Source of the DNA: an uncultured Blautia sp.
GTDB taxonomy: Bacteria > Bacillota > Clostridia > Lachnospirales > Lachnospiraceae
DNA length: 13,626 nt
Reading direction: 5' to 3'
NCBI GenBank assembly: GCA_934402155.1
Contig: CAKRTP010000045.1
Coordinates: 1 to 13,626 of the forward strand
Every line of letters starts with the position of its first letter. The first letter of the stretch is position 1. The notes under the pieces are model-generated. The model had not been told where the DNA came from and made no database searches. It was given only the letters and a program-made list of their open reading frames with translations. The position numbers and the translations under genes were made by a program. Below, in pieces: positions 7,123 through 13,626 of this stretch.

Positions 7123-8999
7123 TCAGAAAATATTTGCAGAAAATCTATCTGGCTCTTATTTTTATTTTACTGTATGCCCCGATCGTAACATTGATCGTGC
7201 TGTCTTTTAATCAGTCCAAGACAAGAGCGAAGTGGGGCGGTTTTACTCTGAAATGGTACAAAGAACTGTTTCAGAATGAGCAGATCATGAGTGCCTTTTA
7301 TACGACGCTGATCATTGCATTTGTCTCTGCGGCGATCGCAACAATCATCGGAACAGCGGCAGCGATCGCGATCCAGAGCATGAAACAGAAATGGAAGACA
7401 GTGTATATGGGTCTTACCAATATTCCGATGATGAATGCCGAGATCGTTATGGGTGTATCTCTGATGCTTCTTTTTATTGCATTTCATATGACACTTGGTT
7501 TCGGAACGATCCTGATCGCACATATTACATTTAATATTCCATATGTGATCCTGAGTGTATCACCAAAGCTGAAACAGACAAACCGTTATACATATGAGGC
7601 GGCCATGGATCTTGGCGCTTCTCCGGTCAGGGCATTTTTTAAGGTGGTTTTTCCGGATATCGTGCCGGGAGTCATTTCAGGATTTATGCTGGCATTTACC
7701 ATGTCGCTGGACGATTTTGTTATCACGCATTTCACCAAGGGACCCGGAATCGATACACTTTCAACCAAAATCTACACAGAAGTACGAAAGGGTATCAAGC
7801 CGGAAATTTATGCACTTTCCACCATCATGTTTGTGACAGTGCTGGTTCTTCTTATTCTGGTCAATTATTCTCCGAAAGAGGATGATGAGATGGCTGTGAA
7901 GAAGAGAGTACGCAGACCTTCAAAGGTCAAGAGGATCATCATTCGTCGTGTGCTTCCGGTAACAATCTGTATTCTTTTTATCGGAGGCGGTTTTTATTAT
8001 GCCAAAGAAAGCGATGTCCTGAATGAGGAGAAGCTGGTTGTTTATAACTGGGGAGAGTATATTGATCCGGAAGTTCTTACCATATTTGAGAAAGAAACAG
8101 GAATTGATATTATTTATGAAGAGTTCGAGACAAATGAGATCCTTTATCCGAAGATCAGTTCCGGAGCGATCGCGTATGATGTGATTTGCCCGAGTGATTA
8201 TATGATCCAGCGAATGATAGAGAATGATCTGCTTTCAGAGATTAATTTTGATAATATCCCAAACATCCAAAATATCGGAAAACAGTATATGGAACAGTCC
8301 AGACAGTTTGATCCGGAAAATAAATATTCCGTGCCATACTGCTGGGGAACCGTTGGAATCCTTTATAACAGGACCATGGTGGATGAGCCGGTGGACAGCT
8401 GGTCTATTCTCTGGGATCCGAAATACAAAGACAGTATCCTGATGCAGGATTCTGTTCGAGATGCATTTGGTGTGGCATTGAAATATCTTGGATATTCACT
8501 GAATTCCACAGACCTGGATGAGCTGACTGAGGCCAGAAATCTTCTGATCGAGCAGAAGCCTCTGGTGCAGGCCTATGTCATTGACCAGGTGCGTGATAAG
8601 ATGATCGGAAATGAGGCAGCTCTCGGTGTGATCTATTCCGGTGAGGCAATCTATACGCAGAAAGAGAATTCGGATCTGGAATATGTGATTCCAAAGGAAG
8701 GAAGCAATATCTGGATCGATTCCTGGGTGATCCCGAAGAACGCAGAACATAAGGAAAATGCGGAAAAATTTATCAATTTCCTGTGCCGACCGGACATCGC
8801 ACTGAAAAATTTTGAATATATTACATATTCTACACCGAATGAGGCGGCAAGAGAACTGATCGAGGACAGTGATATTCGAAACAGCGAAATTGCATTCCCG
8901 GATCTTTCCAGATATGATAACCTGGAAACTTTCCAGTATCTTGGAACAGAGGCGGATCAGACTTATGGAGATCTGTGGAACAAGGTAAAATCATCATGA
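7119..8999 (+). CDS. PotC-PotD fusion: polyamine ABC permease joined to its substrate-binding protein
   Basis: One uninterrupted frame of 626 residues encodes two normally separate proteins. Residues 1 to about 252 are a PotC permease: first helix at 9-30, EAA motif EAAMDLGASPVRAFFKVVFP at 160-179, and MSLDDFVITHF at 195-205. A basic linker (KKRVRRPSKVKR, 261-272) and an extra hydrophobic helix (about 278-294) follow. Residues 305-626 are a PotD receptor: YNWGEYID (309-316), PSDYMIQRM (358-366), WIDSWVIP (532-539) and TYSTPNEAARE (569-579). These match the aromatic and acidic positions (Trp, Tyr, Trp/Asp, Tyr) that line the polyamine site of E. coli PotD. A cytoplasmic basic linker before the seventh helix would place the receptor outside, tethered to the permease, and would replace a lipoprotein signal. 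The start is TTG 7119 (GGGGGTG upstream), overlapping the potB stop by 4 bases. Its stop overlaps the next ATG (ATGA). Confidence 0.93.
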   Translation: MIRKYLQKIYLALIFILLYAPIVTLIVLSFNQSKTRAKWGGFTLKWYKELFQNEQIMSAFYTTLIIAFVSAAIATIIGTAAAIAIQSMKQKWKTVYMGLTNIPMMNAEIVMGVSLMLLFIAFHMTLGFGTILIAHITFNIPYVILSVSPKLKQTNRYTYEAAMDLGASPVRAFFKVVFPDIVPGVISGFMLAFTMSLDDFVITHFTKGPGIDTLSTKIYTEVRKGIKPEIYALSTIMFVTVLVLLILVNYSPKEDDEMAVKKRVRRPSKVKRIIIRRVLPVTICILFIGGGFYYAKESDVLNEEKLVVYNWGEYIDPEVLTIFEKETGIDIIYEEFETNEILYPKISSGAIAYDVICPSDYMIQRMIENDLLSEINFDNIPNIQNIGKQYMEQSRQFDPENKYSVPYCWGTVGILYNRTMVDEPVDSWSILWDPKYKDSILMQDSVRDAFGVALKYLGYSLNSTDLDELTEARNLLIEQKPLVQAYVIDQVRDKMIGNEAALGVIYSGEAIYTQKENSDLEYVIPKEGSNIWIDSWVIPKNAEHKENAEKFINFLCRPDIALKNFEYITYSTPNEAARELIEDSDIRNSEIAFPDLSRYDNLETFQYLGTEADQTYGDLWNKVKSS

Positions 9000-9652
9000 A
9001 AACAAACGAAAAAGTATCCAATTATATAAAACTCTGCAACGAATGGGCAGAGAAATTCCTTCAGATGGACAAGGAAGAATTAAAGAAAAGACTTCCCGAA
9101 CTGAAAGAAGAGGACGGTTATCTTAAGATCACACACTTCGGAGTCCCGTTTGGAGTCCGCCTGGATGATGGCAGGATCGACCGCCTGGATGGAAAAGGCG
9201 AAGCAAATGCGACGGAGATGCTGAATATCTACACCCTTCTCGGCTATGTCAAGGAAAATGCTTTCTTCATGGACAAATGGGTACCGTTTGCGGACCTCCG
9301 TGATGCGAGACCTTTTGGACCTGCATACAAGATCGGTGTGACGGATGTGTTCGCGGCGACTTTTTCCGGTCATGCGAAGGAACTTAGGGAGGCTTTTCTT
9401 AAGCTGAACGGTACAGAACTTCCGCAGGGAGATGTCGGCTACCAGATCAATGCCTTTGAATGCGAACCAATGCGGTTCTATTTCTGGGACTGTGACGATG
9501 AATTTGAGGCACAGGGAAATCTCCTGTTTGATTACAGCGCGACAGATTTTAACCATGTGGAGAGCGCTGTTTCCACGGCAGAGATGGGCGTAAAGAGACT
9601 GGCAGAGCTGGCGGGACTCCCGCTTCGTGGGAAATCCTTCGGTATGCAGTAA
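8996..9652 (+). CDS. DUF3786 domain-containing protein, function unknown
   Basis: This is a 218-residue soluble protein starting at ATG 8996, which overlaps the stop of the PotC-PotD gene as ATGA; a GTG at 8975 is a possible longer start. Recognisable family blocks are HFGVPFGVRLDDGRID (47-62), the LLGYV segment (81-85), KWVPFADLRDARPF (94-107), GDVGYQINAF (145-154) and FYFWDCDDEFEAQGNLLFD (161-179), which resemble the DUF3786 family. The Cys at 156 and 166 and the acidic WDCDDEFE patch could bind a metal, but that is a guess. I saw no signal peptide or membrane helix. Co-translation with the polyamine transporter is unexpected and could point to a link with transport or polyamine use, or may simply reflect a conserved operon. 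A strong terminator follows 31 bases after the stop. Confidence 0.75.
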   Translation: MKTNEKVSNYIKLCNEWAEKFLQMDKEELKKRLPELKEEDGYLKITHFGVPFGVRLDDGRIDRLDGKGEANATEMLNIYTLLGYVKENAFFMDKWVPFADLRDARPFGPAYKIGVTDVFAATFSGHAKELREAFLKLNGTELPQGDVGYQINAFECEPMRFYFWDCDDEFEAQGNLLFDYSATDFNHVESAVSTAEMGVKRLAELAGLPLRGKSFGMQ

Positions 9653-9683
9653 GCTGCCATAAAATCAAGAAATATCAACAGAC

Positions 9684-9723
9684 AAAGACACTGGAATGAA
9701 AAGAGACATTTCAGTGTCTTTTT
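9684..9723 (+). terminator. Intrinsic terminator of the pot operon
   Basis: A 14-bp stem (9685-9698 with 9707-9720, one G-T wobble) closes an 8-base A/G-rich loop and runs into a T5 tract (9719-9723). It follows the DUF3786 stop by 31 bases, ends the pot operon and separates it from the formate dehydrogenase promoter. Confidence 0.92.
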
Positions 9724-9755
9724 GTGAATTATTTTGAAAAAATGTGGAGTTAGCT

Positions 9756-9838
9756 ACAACTTACCGAGTTGTTTTGTAAAATTATACAAAAAATAGCTGC
9801 AAAATCAGGGGTGAAATAAGCAAATTATACAAAAAATA
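9756..9838. repeat. Operator-like repeats upstream of the formate dehydrogenase operon promoter
   Basis: A 17-bp sequence, AAATTATACAAAAAATA, occurs exactly twice in direct orientation at 9779-9795 and 9822-9838. The copies start 43 bases apart, about four helical turns, and the second ends one base before the -35 box. The first copy is also the right part of a dyad, TTTTGTA (9772-9778) with TACAAAA (9785-9791). Just upstream is another dyad, ACAACT (9756-9761) with AGTTGT (9767-9772). The arrangement fits a cooperative regulator binding on one face of the DNA. I do not recognise a specific regulator: the dyad does not match the Rex box or a canonical Crp/Fnr site well. Otherwise the 9653-9925 gap holds only the terminator and promoter. 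Confidence 0.55.
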
Positions 9839-9839
9839 C

Positions 9840-9868
9840 TTGAAATATGAAAAAACATCTTCTATAAT
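9840..9868 (+). promoter_or_regulatory. Predicted sigma-A promoter of the formate dehydrogenase operon
   Basis: TTGAAA (9840-9845), a 17-base spacer and a perfect TATAAT (9863-9868) make the best promoter in the window. The expected start is near 9875, giving a leader of about 50 nt with AAAGGAGGG at 9911-9919 before ATG 9926. The repeat elements directly upstream suggest control at initiation. Confidence 0.8.
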
Positions 9869-9925
9869 AAAAATATATGTGGGAGCAATGCAAAAACACA
9901 GTGAACGTGAAAAGGAGGGAACTGA

Positions 9926-10408
9926 ATGTTAGACAAATCATACTATGATAAGGCAGATGAGATCATCGCTGTTTATGGACGCAAGCCGGATTCTCTGATC
10001 CCGATCATGCAGGACATCCAGGCTGCGTATCGTTATCTGCCGAAAGAACTTCTGAACTATGTAGCAGATGAAATCGGGGTAACCCGTTCAAGAGCATATA
10101 GTGTGGCAACATTCTATGAGAATTTTTCATTCGAAGCAAAAGGTAAATATGTGATCAAGGTATGTGACGGAACTGCCTGTCATGTAAGGAAATCTGTACC
10201 GGTCAGAGAAGCCCTGATGAAGGAGCTTGGACTGAATGACAAGAAGCACACCACAGATGATATGCTTTTTACTGTAGAGATCGTATCCTGTCTGGGTGCA
10301 TGTGGACTTGCACCGGTCATGATGGTCAATGACGATGTTCATCCGAAGATGACTCCGGATCTGGCAGTAGAGCTGATCCACAAACTGCGAGAGGGAGGTG
10401 CCGAGTAA
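9926..10408 (+). CDS. NuoE/HndA-like [2Fe-2S] subunit of an NAD(P)H-linked formate dehydrogenase complex
   Basis: This 160-residue cytoplasmic protein is of the 24-kDa NuoE family: an N-terminal helical bundle (about 1-72, with YLPKELLNYVADEIG and AYSVATFYENF) and a thioredoxin-like [2Fe-2S] domain. The four cluster ligands are Cys80 and Cys85 (CDGTAC) and Cys122 and Cys126 (CLGAC), the family pattern. In bifurcating hydrogenases and formate dehydrogenases this subunit sits beside the flavin subunit and holds an Fe-S centre near FMN. It is the first gene of the operon, with a strong ribosome binding site at 9911-9919. Its TAA shares its last A with the ATG of the next gene (TAATG), a coupled arrangement. 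Length and motifs match HndA, HydC or HylC-type subunits, and the formate dehydrogenase gene two positions downstream indicates which complex it belongs to. Confidence 0.92.
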   Translation: MLDKSYYDKADEIIAVYGRKPDSLIPIMQDIQAAYRYLPKELLNYVADEIGVTRSRAYSVATFYENFSFEAKGKYVIKVCDGTACHVRKSVPVREALMKELGLNDKKHTTDDMLFTVEIVSCLGACGLAPVMMVNDDVHPKMTPDLAVELIHKLREGGAE

Positions 10409-12276
10409 TGTTTTTACATAACAGAGAAGAACTTCAGAACCTGCGTAAAGAAGCAGAGGAACGTCTGCATGCAGCGAAGCTCCGCGTCCTGATCTGTGCA
10501 GGAACCGGATGTATTGCCAGCGGCTCCAAGGAAATTTATGACAAGATGGTAGAACTGTCCGAGGGAAACGGACAGGTTTCTGTAGAATTTGAAGGAGAAG
10601 TTCCGCATCCTGAGATCAGAAAGAGCGGATGCCACGGATTCTGTGAGATGGGACCTCTGATGAGGATCGAGCCTCTCGGAATCCTCTATATCAAAGTCAA
10701 AGTTGAGGACTGCGAAGAAATTTATGAGAAGACGATCTGCCAGGGACAGCCGATCGAGAGACTGCTGTATCATAAGGACGGACAGGTTTACCAGAGTGAG
10801 GAATCCATTCCGTTCTATGCTGGACAGATGCGTCTGGTACTTAAGAACTGCGGACATATCGACGCAGAGAATATCGAGGAGTATATCGCTGTAGGCGGCT
10901 ATTCTGCACTGGAGAAGGTACTTTTTGACATAGACAAGGATACAGCACTGGATATGATGGAAGAATCCGGTCTCCGTGGACGAGGCGGCGGTGGATTCCC
11001 GGCCGGCAGGAAATGGAAACAGGTTGCCCGCCAGAAGGAAACCCAGCGTTACGTTGTATGTAATGGTGACGAGGGTGACCCGGGTGCATTCATGGATCGA
11101 AGCATCATGGAAGGTGACCCGCACAAGATGCTCGAGGGTATGCTGATCGGTTCTTATCTGACCGGTGCACAGAATGCATACATCTATGTACGTGCCGAGT
11201 ATCCTCTGGCAGTAGAGCGTTTGCAGAAGGCAATCACACAGGCAGAGGAGTATGGTCTGATCGGTGACAATGTCCTCGGAACAGATTTCTGTATCCACTT
11301 CCACATCAACCGTGGAGCAGGAGCTTTCGTCTGTGGTGAGGGTAGTGCCCTGACAGCTTCTATCGAAGGTAAGAGAGGTATGCCGCGTGTGAAGCCGCCG
11401 CGTACAGTAGAGCAGGGACTTTTTGCAAAACCAACCGTATTAAACAACGTTGAGACTTATGCCAACGTACCGATGATCATCACCAATGGTGTTGAGTGGT
11501 ACAGAAGCATTGGTACAGAGGGAAGCCCGGGAACCAAGGCATTTGCACTTACCGGTAACGTAAACAATACCGGTCTTATCGAAGTTCCGATGGGAACCAC
11601 ACTCCGTACCATCATTTATGATATCGGAGGCGGCCTCAAGGGCGGCGGTAAATTTAAGGGTGTTCAGATCGGTGGACCTTCCGGTGGATGTCTCGTAGAG
11701 GAGAATCTGGACGTTCCGCTTGATTTTGACCAGGTTAAGAAATACAATGCGATCATCGGTTCCGGCGGTCTGGTTGTTATGGACGAGAGCACCTGTATGG
11801 TCGATGTTGCGAAATTCTTCATGGGATTCACTCAGAGAGAATCCTGCGGAAAATGCGGTCCGTGCCGAATCGGAACGAAGCGTATGCTCGAACTCCTTGA
11901 GAAGATCACAGACGGCAAGGGCGAGATGGAAGACCTTGACAAACTGGAAGAAACGGCGAAATTCATCCAGGCGCGTTCTCTCTGCGGACTTGGCAAGAGT
12001 GCACCTCTTCCGGTCCTCAGTACGCTCAAGAACTTCCGTGACGAATATATCGAACACATCGTAGAGGGTAAATGCCGTGCCCATGTCTGCGAGGCAATGA
12101 AAGTTTACGAGATCGATCCTGAGAAATGTAAAGGATGTACGAAATGTGCACGTAACTGTCCGGTTGGTGCGATCGCAGGCGAGAAGAAACAGCCGCACAA
12201 GATTGATCCGTCCAAATGTATCAAATGCGGAAGCTGTATGGACAACTGCCCGTTTGGTGCGATCGGCGTGAAATAA
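10408..12276 (+). CDS. NuoF/HndC/HydB-like NAD(P)H- and FMN-binding flavoprotein subunit with extra [4Fe-4S] clusters
   Basis: This 622-residue subunit joins four parts. An N-terminal thioredoxin-like [2Fe-2S] domain has Cys30, Cys35, Cys75 and Cys79. A NuoF core binds FMN and NAD(P)H through GLRGRGGGGFPAGRKW (188-203), NGDEGDPGAFMDR (219-231) and GAGAFVCGEGSAL (303-315). An N3-type [4Fe-4S] site uses Cys480, Cys483, Cys486 and Cys526. A C-terminal ferredoxin domain has two clusters (Cys574/577/580/584 and Cys604/607/610/614). This architecture is that of the flavin subunit of soluble NAD(P)H-linked hydrogenases and formate dehydrogenases, including the electron-bifurcating ones. One oddity is CGEGSAL where complex I NuoF usually has CGEETAL, so a conserved glutamate near the nucleotide is replaced. 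The gene overlaps the previous one by one base. Codon choice is strongly biased (GGT, CGT, ATC), suggesting high expression. Confidence 0.94.
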   Translation: MFLHNREELQNLRKEAEERLHAAKLRVLICAGTGCIASGSKEIYDKMVELSEGNGQVSVEFEGEVPHPEIRKSGCHGFCEMGPLMRIEPLGILYIKVKVEDCEEIYEKTICQGQPIERLLYHKDGQVYQSEESIPFYAGQMRLVLKNCGHIDAENIEEYIAVGGYSALEKVLFDIDKDTALDMMEESGLRGRGGGGFPAGRKWKQVARQKETQRYVVCNGDEGDPGAFMDRSIMEGDPHKMLEGMLIGSYLTGAQNAYIYVRAEYPLAVERLQKAITQAEEYGLIGDNVLGTDFCIHFHINRGAGAFVCGEGSALTASIEGKRGMPRVKPPRTVEQGLFAKPTVLNNVETYANVPMIITNGVEWYRSIGTEGSPGTKAFALTGNVNNTGLIEVPMGTTLRTIIYDIGGGLKGGGKFKGVQIGGPSGGCLVEENLDVPLDFDQVKKYNAIIGSGGLVVMDESTCMVDVAKFFMGFTQRESCGKCGPCRIGTKRMLELLEKITDGKGEMEDLDKLEETAKFIQARSLCGLGKSAPLPVLSTLKNFRDEYIEHIVEGKCRAHVCEAMKVYEIDPEKCKGCTKCARNCPVGAIAGEKKQPHKIDPSKCIKCGSCMDNCPFGAIGVK

Positions 12277-12302
12277 ACAGATGCAGAAAAGGAGGGAACG
12301 AC

Positions 12303-13626
12303 ATGATTCATTTGACGATTGATGGCAAGCCTGTTGAAGTCGAGAAGGGTACGACCATCCTTCACGCAGCCAAGAAGGTAGGGATTACGATTCCTACTCT
12401 GTGCTATATAGAAGATCTACTGCCGGACGGTTCCTGCCGTTTATGTGTAGTTGAAGTAAAGAATAATGGAAGAACAAAAATAGATACCGCCTGTACGATG
12501 CAGGTTTCTGAGGGTGACGAAGTTTTCACCATGTCAGAAAAAGTAGTCGAGTCAAGAAAACAGACACTGGATCTGCTTCTGTCCGACCACAATACTCACT
12601 GTTTCTCCTGCCCGGGCAACGGTGACTGTAAACTCCAGGACTATGCTTATGAGTATGGTGTAGAAACATCAAGTTATACAGGAGCAAAGAGCGGTGGAGA
12701 GATCGATGATTCCAACAAATTTTTCACCTATGATCCAAGCCTCTGTATCCTGTGCCACAGATGTGTCAACACCTGTAACCAGATCGTAGGAAGAGGCGCG
12801 ATTGCAACTCTGGAACGTGGTTTCCAGTCTGTGATCGGAAACGGTGAAGGTCTCTGGGCAGACGGCACCTGTGAGTCCTGCGGAAACTGTGTACAGGCAT
12901 GTCCGACCGGTGCGCTCACCATGAAACGAAGAAAGAAATACCGTGCTTACCAGGTTGACAAGAAAGTTCTTACTACCTGCCCGCACTGTGCGACAGGATG
13001 TCAGTATTACCTACTTGTCAAGGATGGTAAGATTGTTGATACAGAGGCTTATAACGGTCCGTCCAATAAGGGACTTCTCTGTGTTAAGGGACGCAGCGGA
13101 AGCTTTGATTTCGTACATCATCCGTCCAGGATCACAGATCCGTTAATTAAGAACAAAGAGACCGGTAAATTTGAGAAAGCAACCTGGGACGAGGCTCTTG
13201 ATCTGGTTGCATCTAAATTTATGGAGATCAAGAAGAAATATGGTTCCGAATCTCTGGCTGGTTTTGCATGCTCCCGTTCACCGAACGAGGATATCTATAT
13301 GGTTCAGAAGATGGTCCGTACCTGCTTCGGAACCAACAACACCGATAACTGTGCACGTGTATGCCACTCCGCATCTGTAGCAGGTCTGGCGATGACACTT
13401 GGTTCCGGCGCGATGACCAACCCGATCGAGGATATCACCAAGAAACCAGATGTGATCATGCTCGTAGGTTCCAACCCGGAAGAAGCACATCCGGTCGTTG
13501 GTATGCAGATCCGTCAGGCAGTACAGCGCGGCTGCAAGTTGATCGTTGTTGACCCGCGTGATATTGGTCTTGCAAAACATGCGGACATTCATCTGAAACT
13601 GAAACCAGGTACCAACGTTGCATTTG
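12303..13626 (+). CDS. fdhF: NAD(P)H-linked formate dehydrogenase alpha subunit, cysteine type (3' truncated by window edge)
   Basis: The frame is open from ATG 12303 (AAAGGAGGG at 12288-12296) to the window end: 441 residues, with no stop, of a protein normally near 900. It begins with a NuoG-like domain: a [2Fe-2S] site with Cys34, Cys45, Cys48 and Cys64; a His-ligated cluster, H96-x3-C100-x2-C103-x5-C109; and two [4Fe-4S] clusters, Cys148/151/154/158 and Cys190/193/196/200. A molybdopterin oxidoreductase domain follows, with its own cluster at Cys226, Cys229, Cys233 and Cys260. The formate site has the motif NCARVCHSASVAGL (349-362), as in formate dehydrogenases. The metal-ligand position Cys354 is encoded by TGC at 13362-13364, where many relatives have selenocysteine (TGA). 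The enzyme oxidises formate to CO2, or the reverse, at a Mo or W bis-pyranopterin site. With the two preceding subunits it should couple this to NAD(P)H and probably ferredoxin. The H-cluster motifs of [FeFe] hydrogenase are absent. Confidence 0.92.
   Translation, partial: MIHLTIDGKPVEVEKGTTILHAAKKVGITIPTLCYIEDLLPDGSCRLCVVEVKNNGRTKIDTACTMQVSEGDEVFTMSEKVVESRKQTLDLLLSDHNTHCFSCPGNGDCKLQDYAYEYGVETSSYTGAKSGGEIDDSNKFFTYDPSLCILCHRCVNTCNQIVGRGAIATLERGFQSVIGNGEGLWADGTCESCGNCVQACPTGALTMKRRKKYRAYQVDKKVLTTCPHCATGCQYYLLVKDGKIVDTEAYNGPSNKGLLCVKGRSGSFDFVHHPSRITDPLIKNKETGKFEKATWDEALDLVASKFMEIKKKYGSESLAGFACSRSPNEDIYMVQKMVRTCFGTNNTDNCARVCHSASVAGLAMTLGSGAMTNPIEDITKKPDVIMLVGSNPEEAHPVVGMQIRQAVQRGCKLIVVDPRDIGLAKHADIHLKLKPGTNVAF

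Noticed and set aside
8975..8995. GTG 8975 as the start of the DUF3786 gene.
   Set aside because: It would add seven residues (MEQGKII), with no ribosome binding site. ATG 8996 gives the usual ATGA overlap and has AAGG upstream.
9888..9932. A 14-residue leader peptide (ATG 9888 to TAG 9930-9932) overlapping the NuoE-like start.
   Set aside because: The possible ribosome binding site GGGAG is only 2 bases from the ATG, the peptide has no regulatory codon run, and it covers the strong ribosome binding site of the real gene. Probably chance.
11440..12198. A 252-codon minus-strand open frame inside the NuoF-like gene.
   Set aside because: It is a by-product of biased codon use in a strongly expressed gene; it has no start signal and no domain.
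13362..13364. A possible selenocysteine codon at the formate dehydrogenase active site.
   Set aside because: The codon reads TGC, an ordinary cysteine, so no UGA recoding or SECIS element is needed.
12303..13626. The third gene of the operon as an [FeFe] hydrogenase catalytic subunit (HydA).
   Set aside because: The N-terminal NuoG-like clusters and the two partner subunits also occur with HydA. However, the domain that follows is a molybdopterin oxidoreductase with CPHCATGC and the formate-site motif ARVCHSASVAGL, and no H-cluster motif is present.

Overview
The window looks like a chromosomal stretch from a low-to-mid GC anaerobic Firmicute, most likely in the Lachnospiraceae/Clostridia. 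The signs are strong AAGGAGG ribosome binding sites, consensus TTGAAA/TTGACA-17-TATAAT promoters, short A/T-rich intergenic regions, TTG starts, ferredoxin-type proteins and an NAD(P)H-linked formate dehydrogenase. This placement is inferred from gene content and sequence style; no database was searched. I saw no rRNA, tRNA, CRISPR array, insertion sequence or phage gene.

Layout. (1) 1-3032, plus strand: the 3' end of a polyamine-type ABC substrate-binding protein, then a divergent PTS enzyme I (ptsP), then a DUF362 protein with two C-terminal [4Fe-4S] clusters. The genes are packed like an operon and end at a bidirectional terminator (3053-3101). (2) 3134-4003, minus strand: a stand-alone homocysteine S-methyltransferase domain protein with its own promoter (4098-4126). 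(3) 4004-4351: a divergent regulatory region with a plus-strand promoter and two hairpins. (4) 4352-5092: a DUF3825 protein of unknown function. (5) 5244-9652: a polyamine ABC transporter operon with its own promoter (5152-5180). It encodes potA, potB, a potC::potD fusion (permease joined to a membrane-anchored substrate-binding domain) and a DUF3786 gene. Every junction overlaps, and two of the starts are TTG. A strong terminator follows (9684-9723). (6) 9863-13626 and beyond: a consensus promoter preceded by a spaced 17-bp direct repeat drives a NuoE-like subunit, a NuoF-like flavoprotein with extra ferredoxin clusters, and a formate dehydrogenase alpha subunit (Cys form, cut by the window edge).

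How the genes work together. PotA, PotB and the PotC::PotD fusion together make a complete spermidine/putrescine-type importer in which the receptor is covalently part of the channel. The last three genes form a soluble, cytoplasmic NAD(P)(H)-linked formate dehydrogenase. Electrons would pass between the molybdenum or tungsten site of the alpha subunit and FMN/NAD(P) on the NuoF-like subunit through a long Fe-S chain. The extra ferredoxin-like clusters fit the ferredoxin-coupled, electron-bifurcating complexes known from clostridia and acetogens. Whether this one bifurcates cannot be settled from sequence alone.

The least ordinary items are the PotC::PotD fusion, the unexplained DUF3786 and DUF3825 genes around it, the enzyme I with an altered phospho-histidine loop and no HPr nearby, and the phased repeat upstream of the formate dehydrogenase operon.
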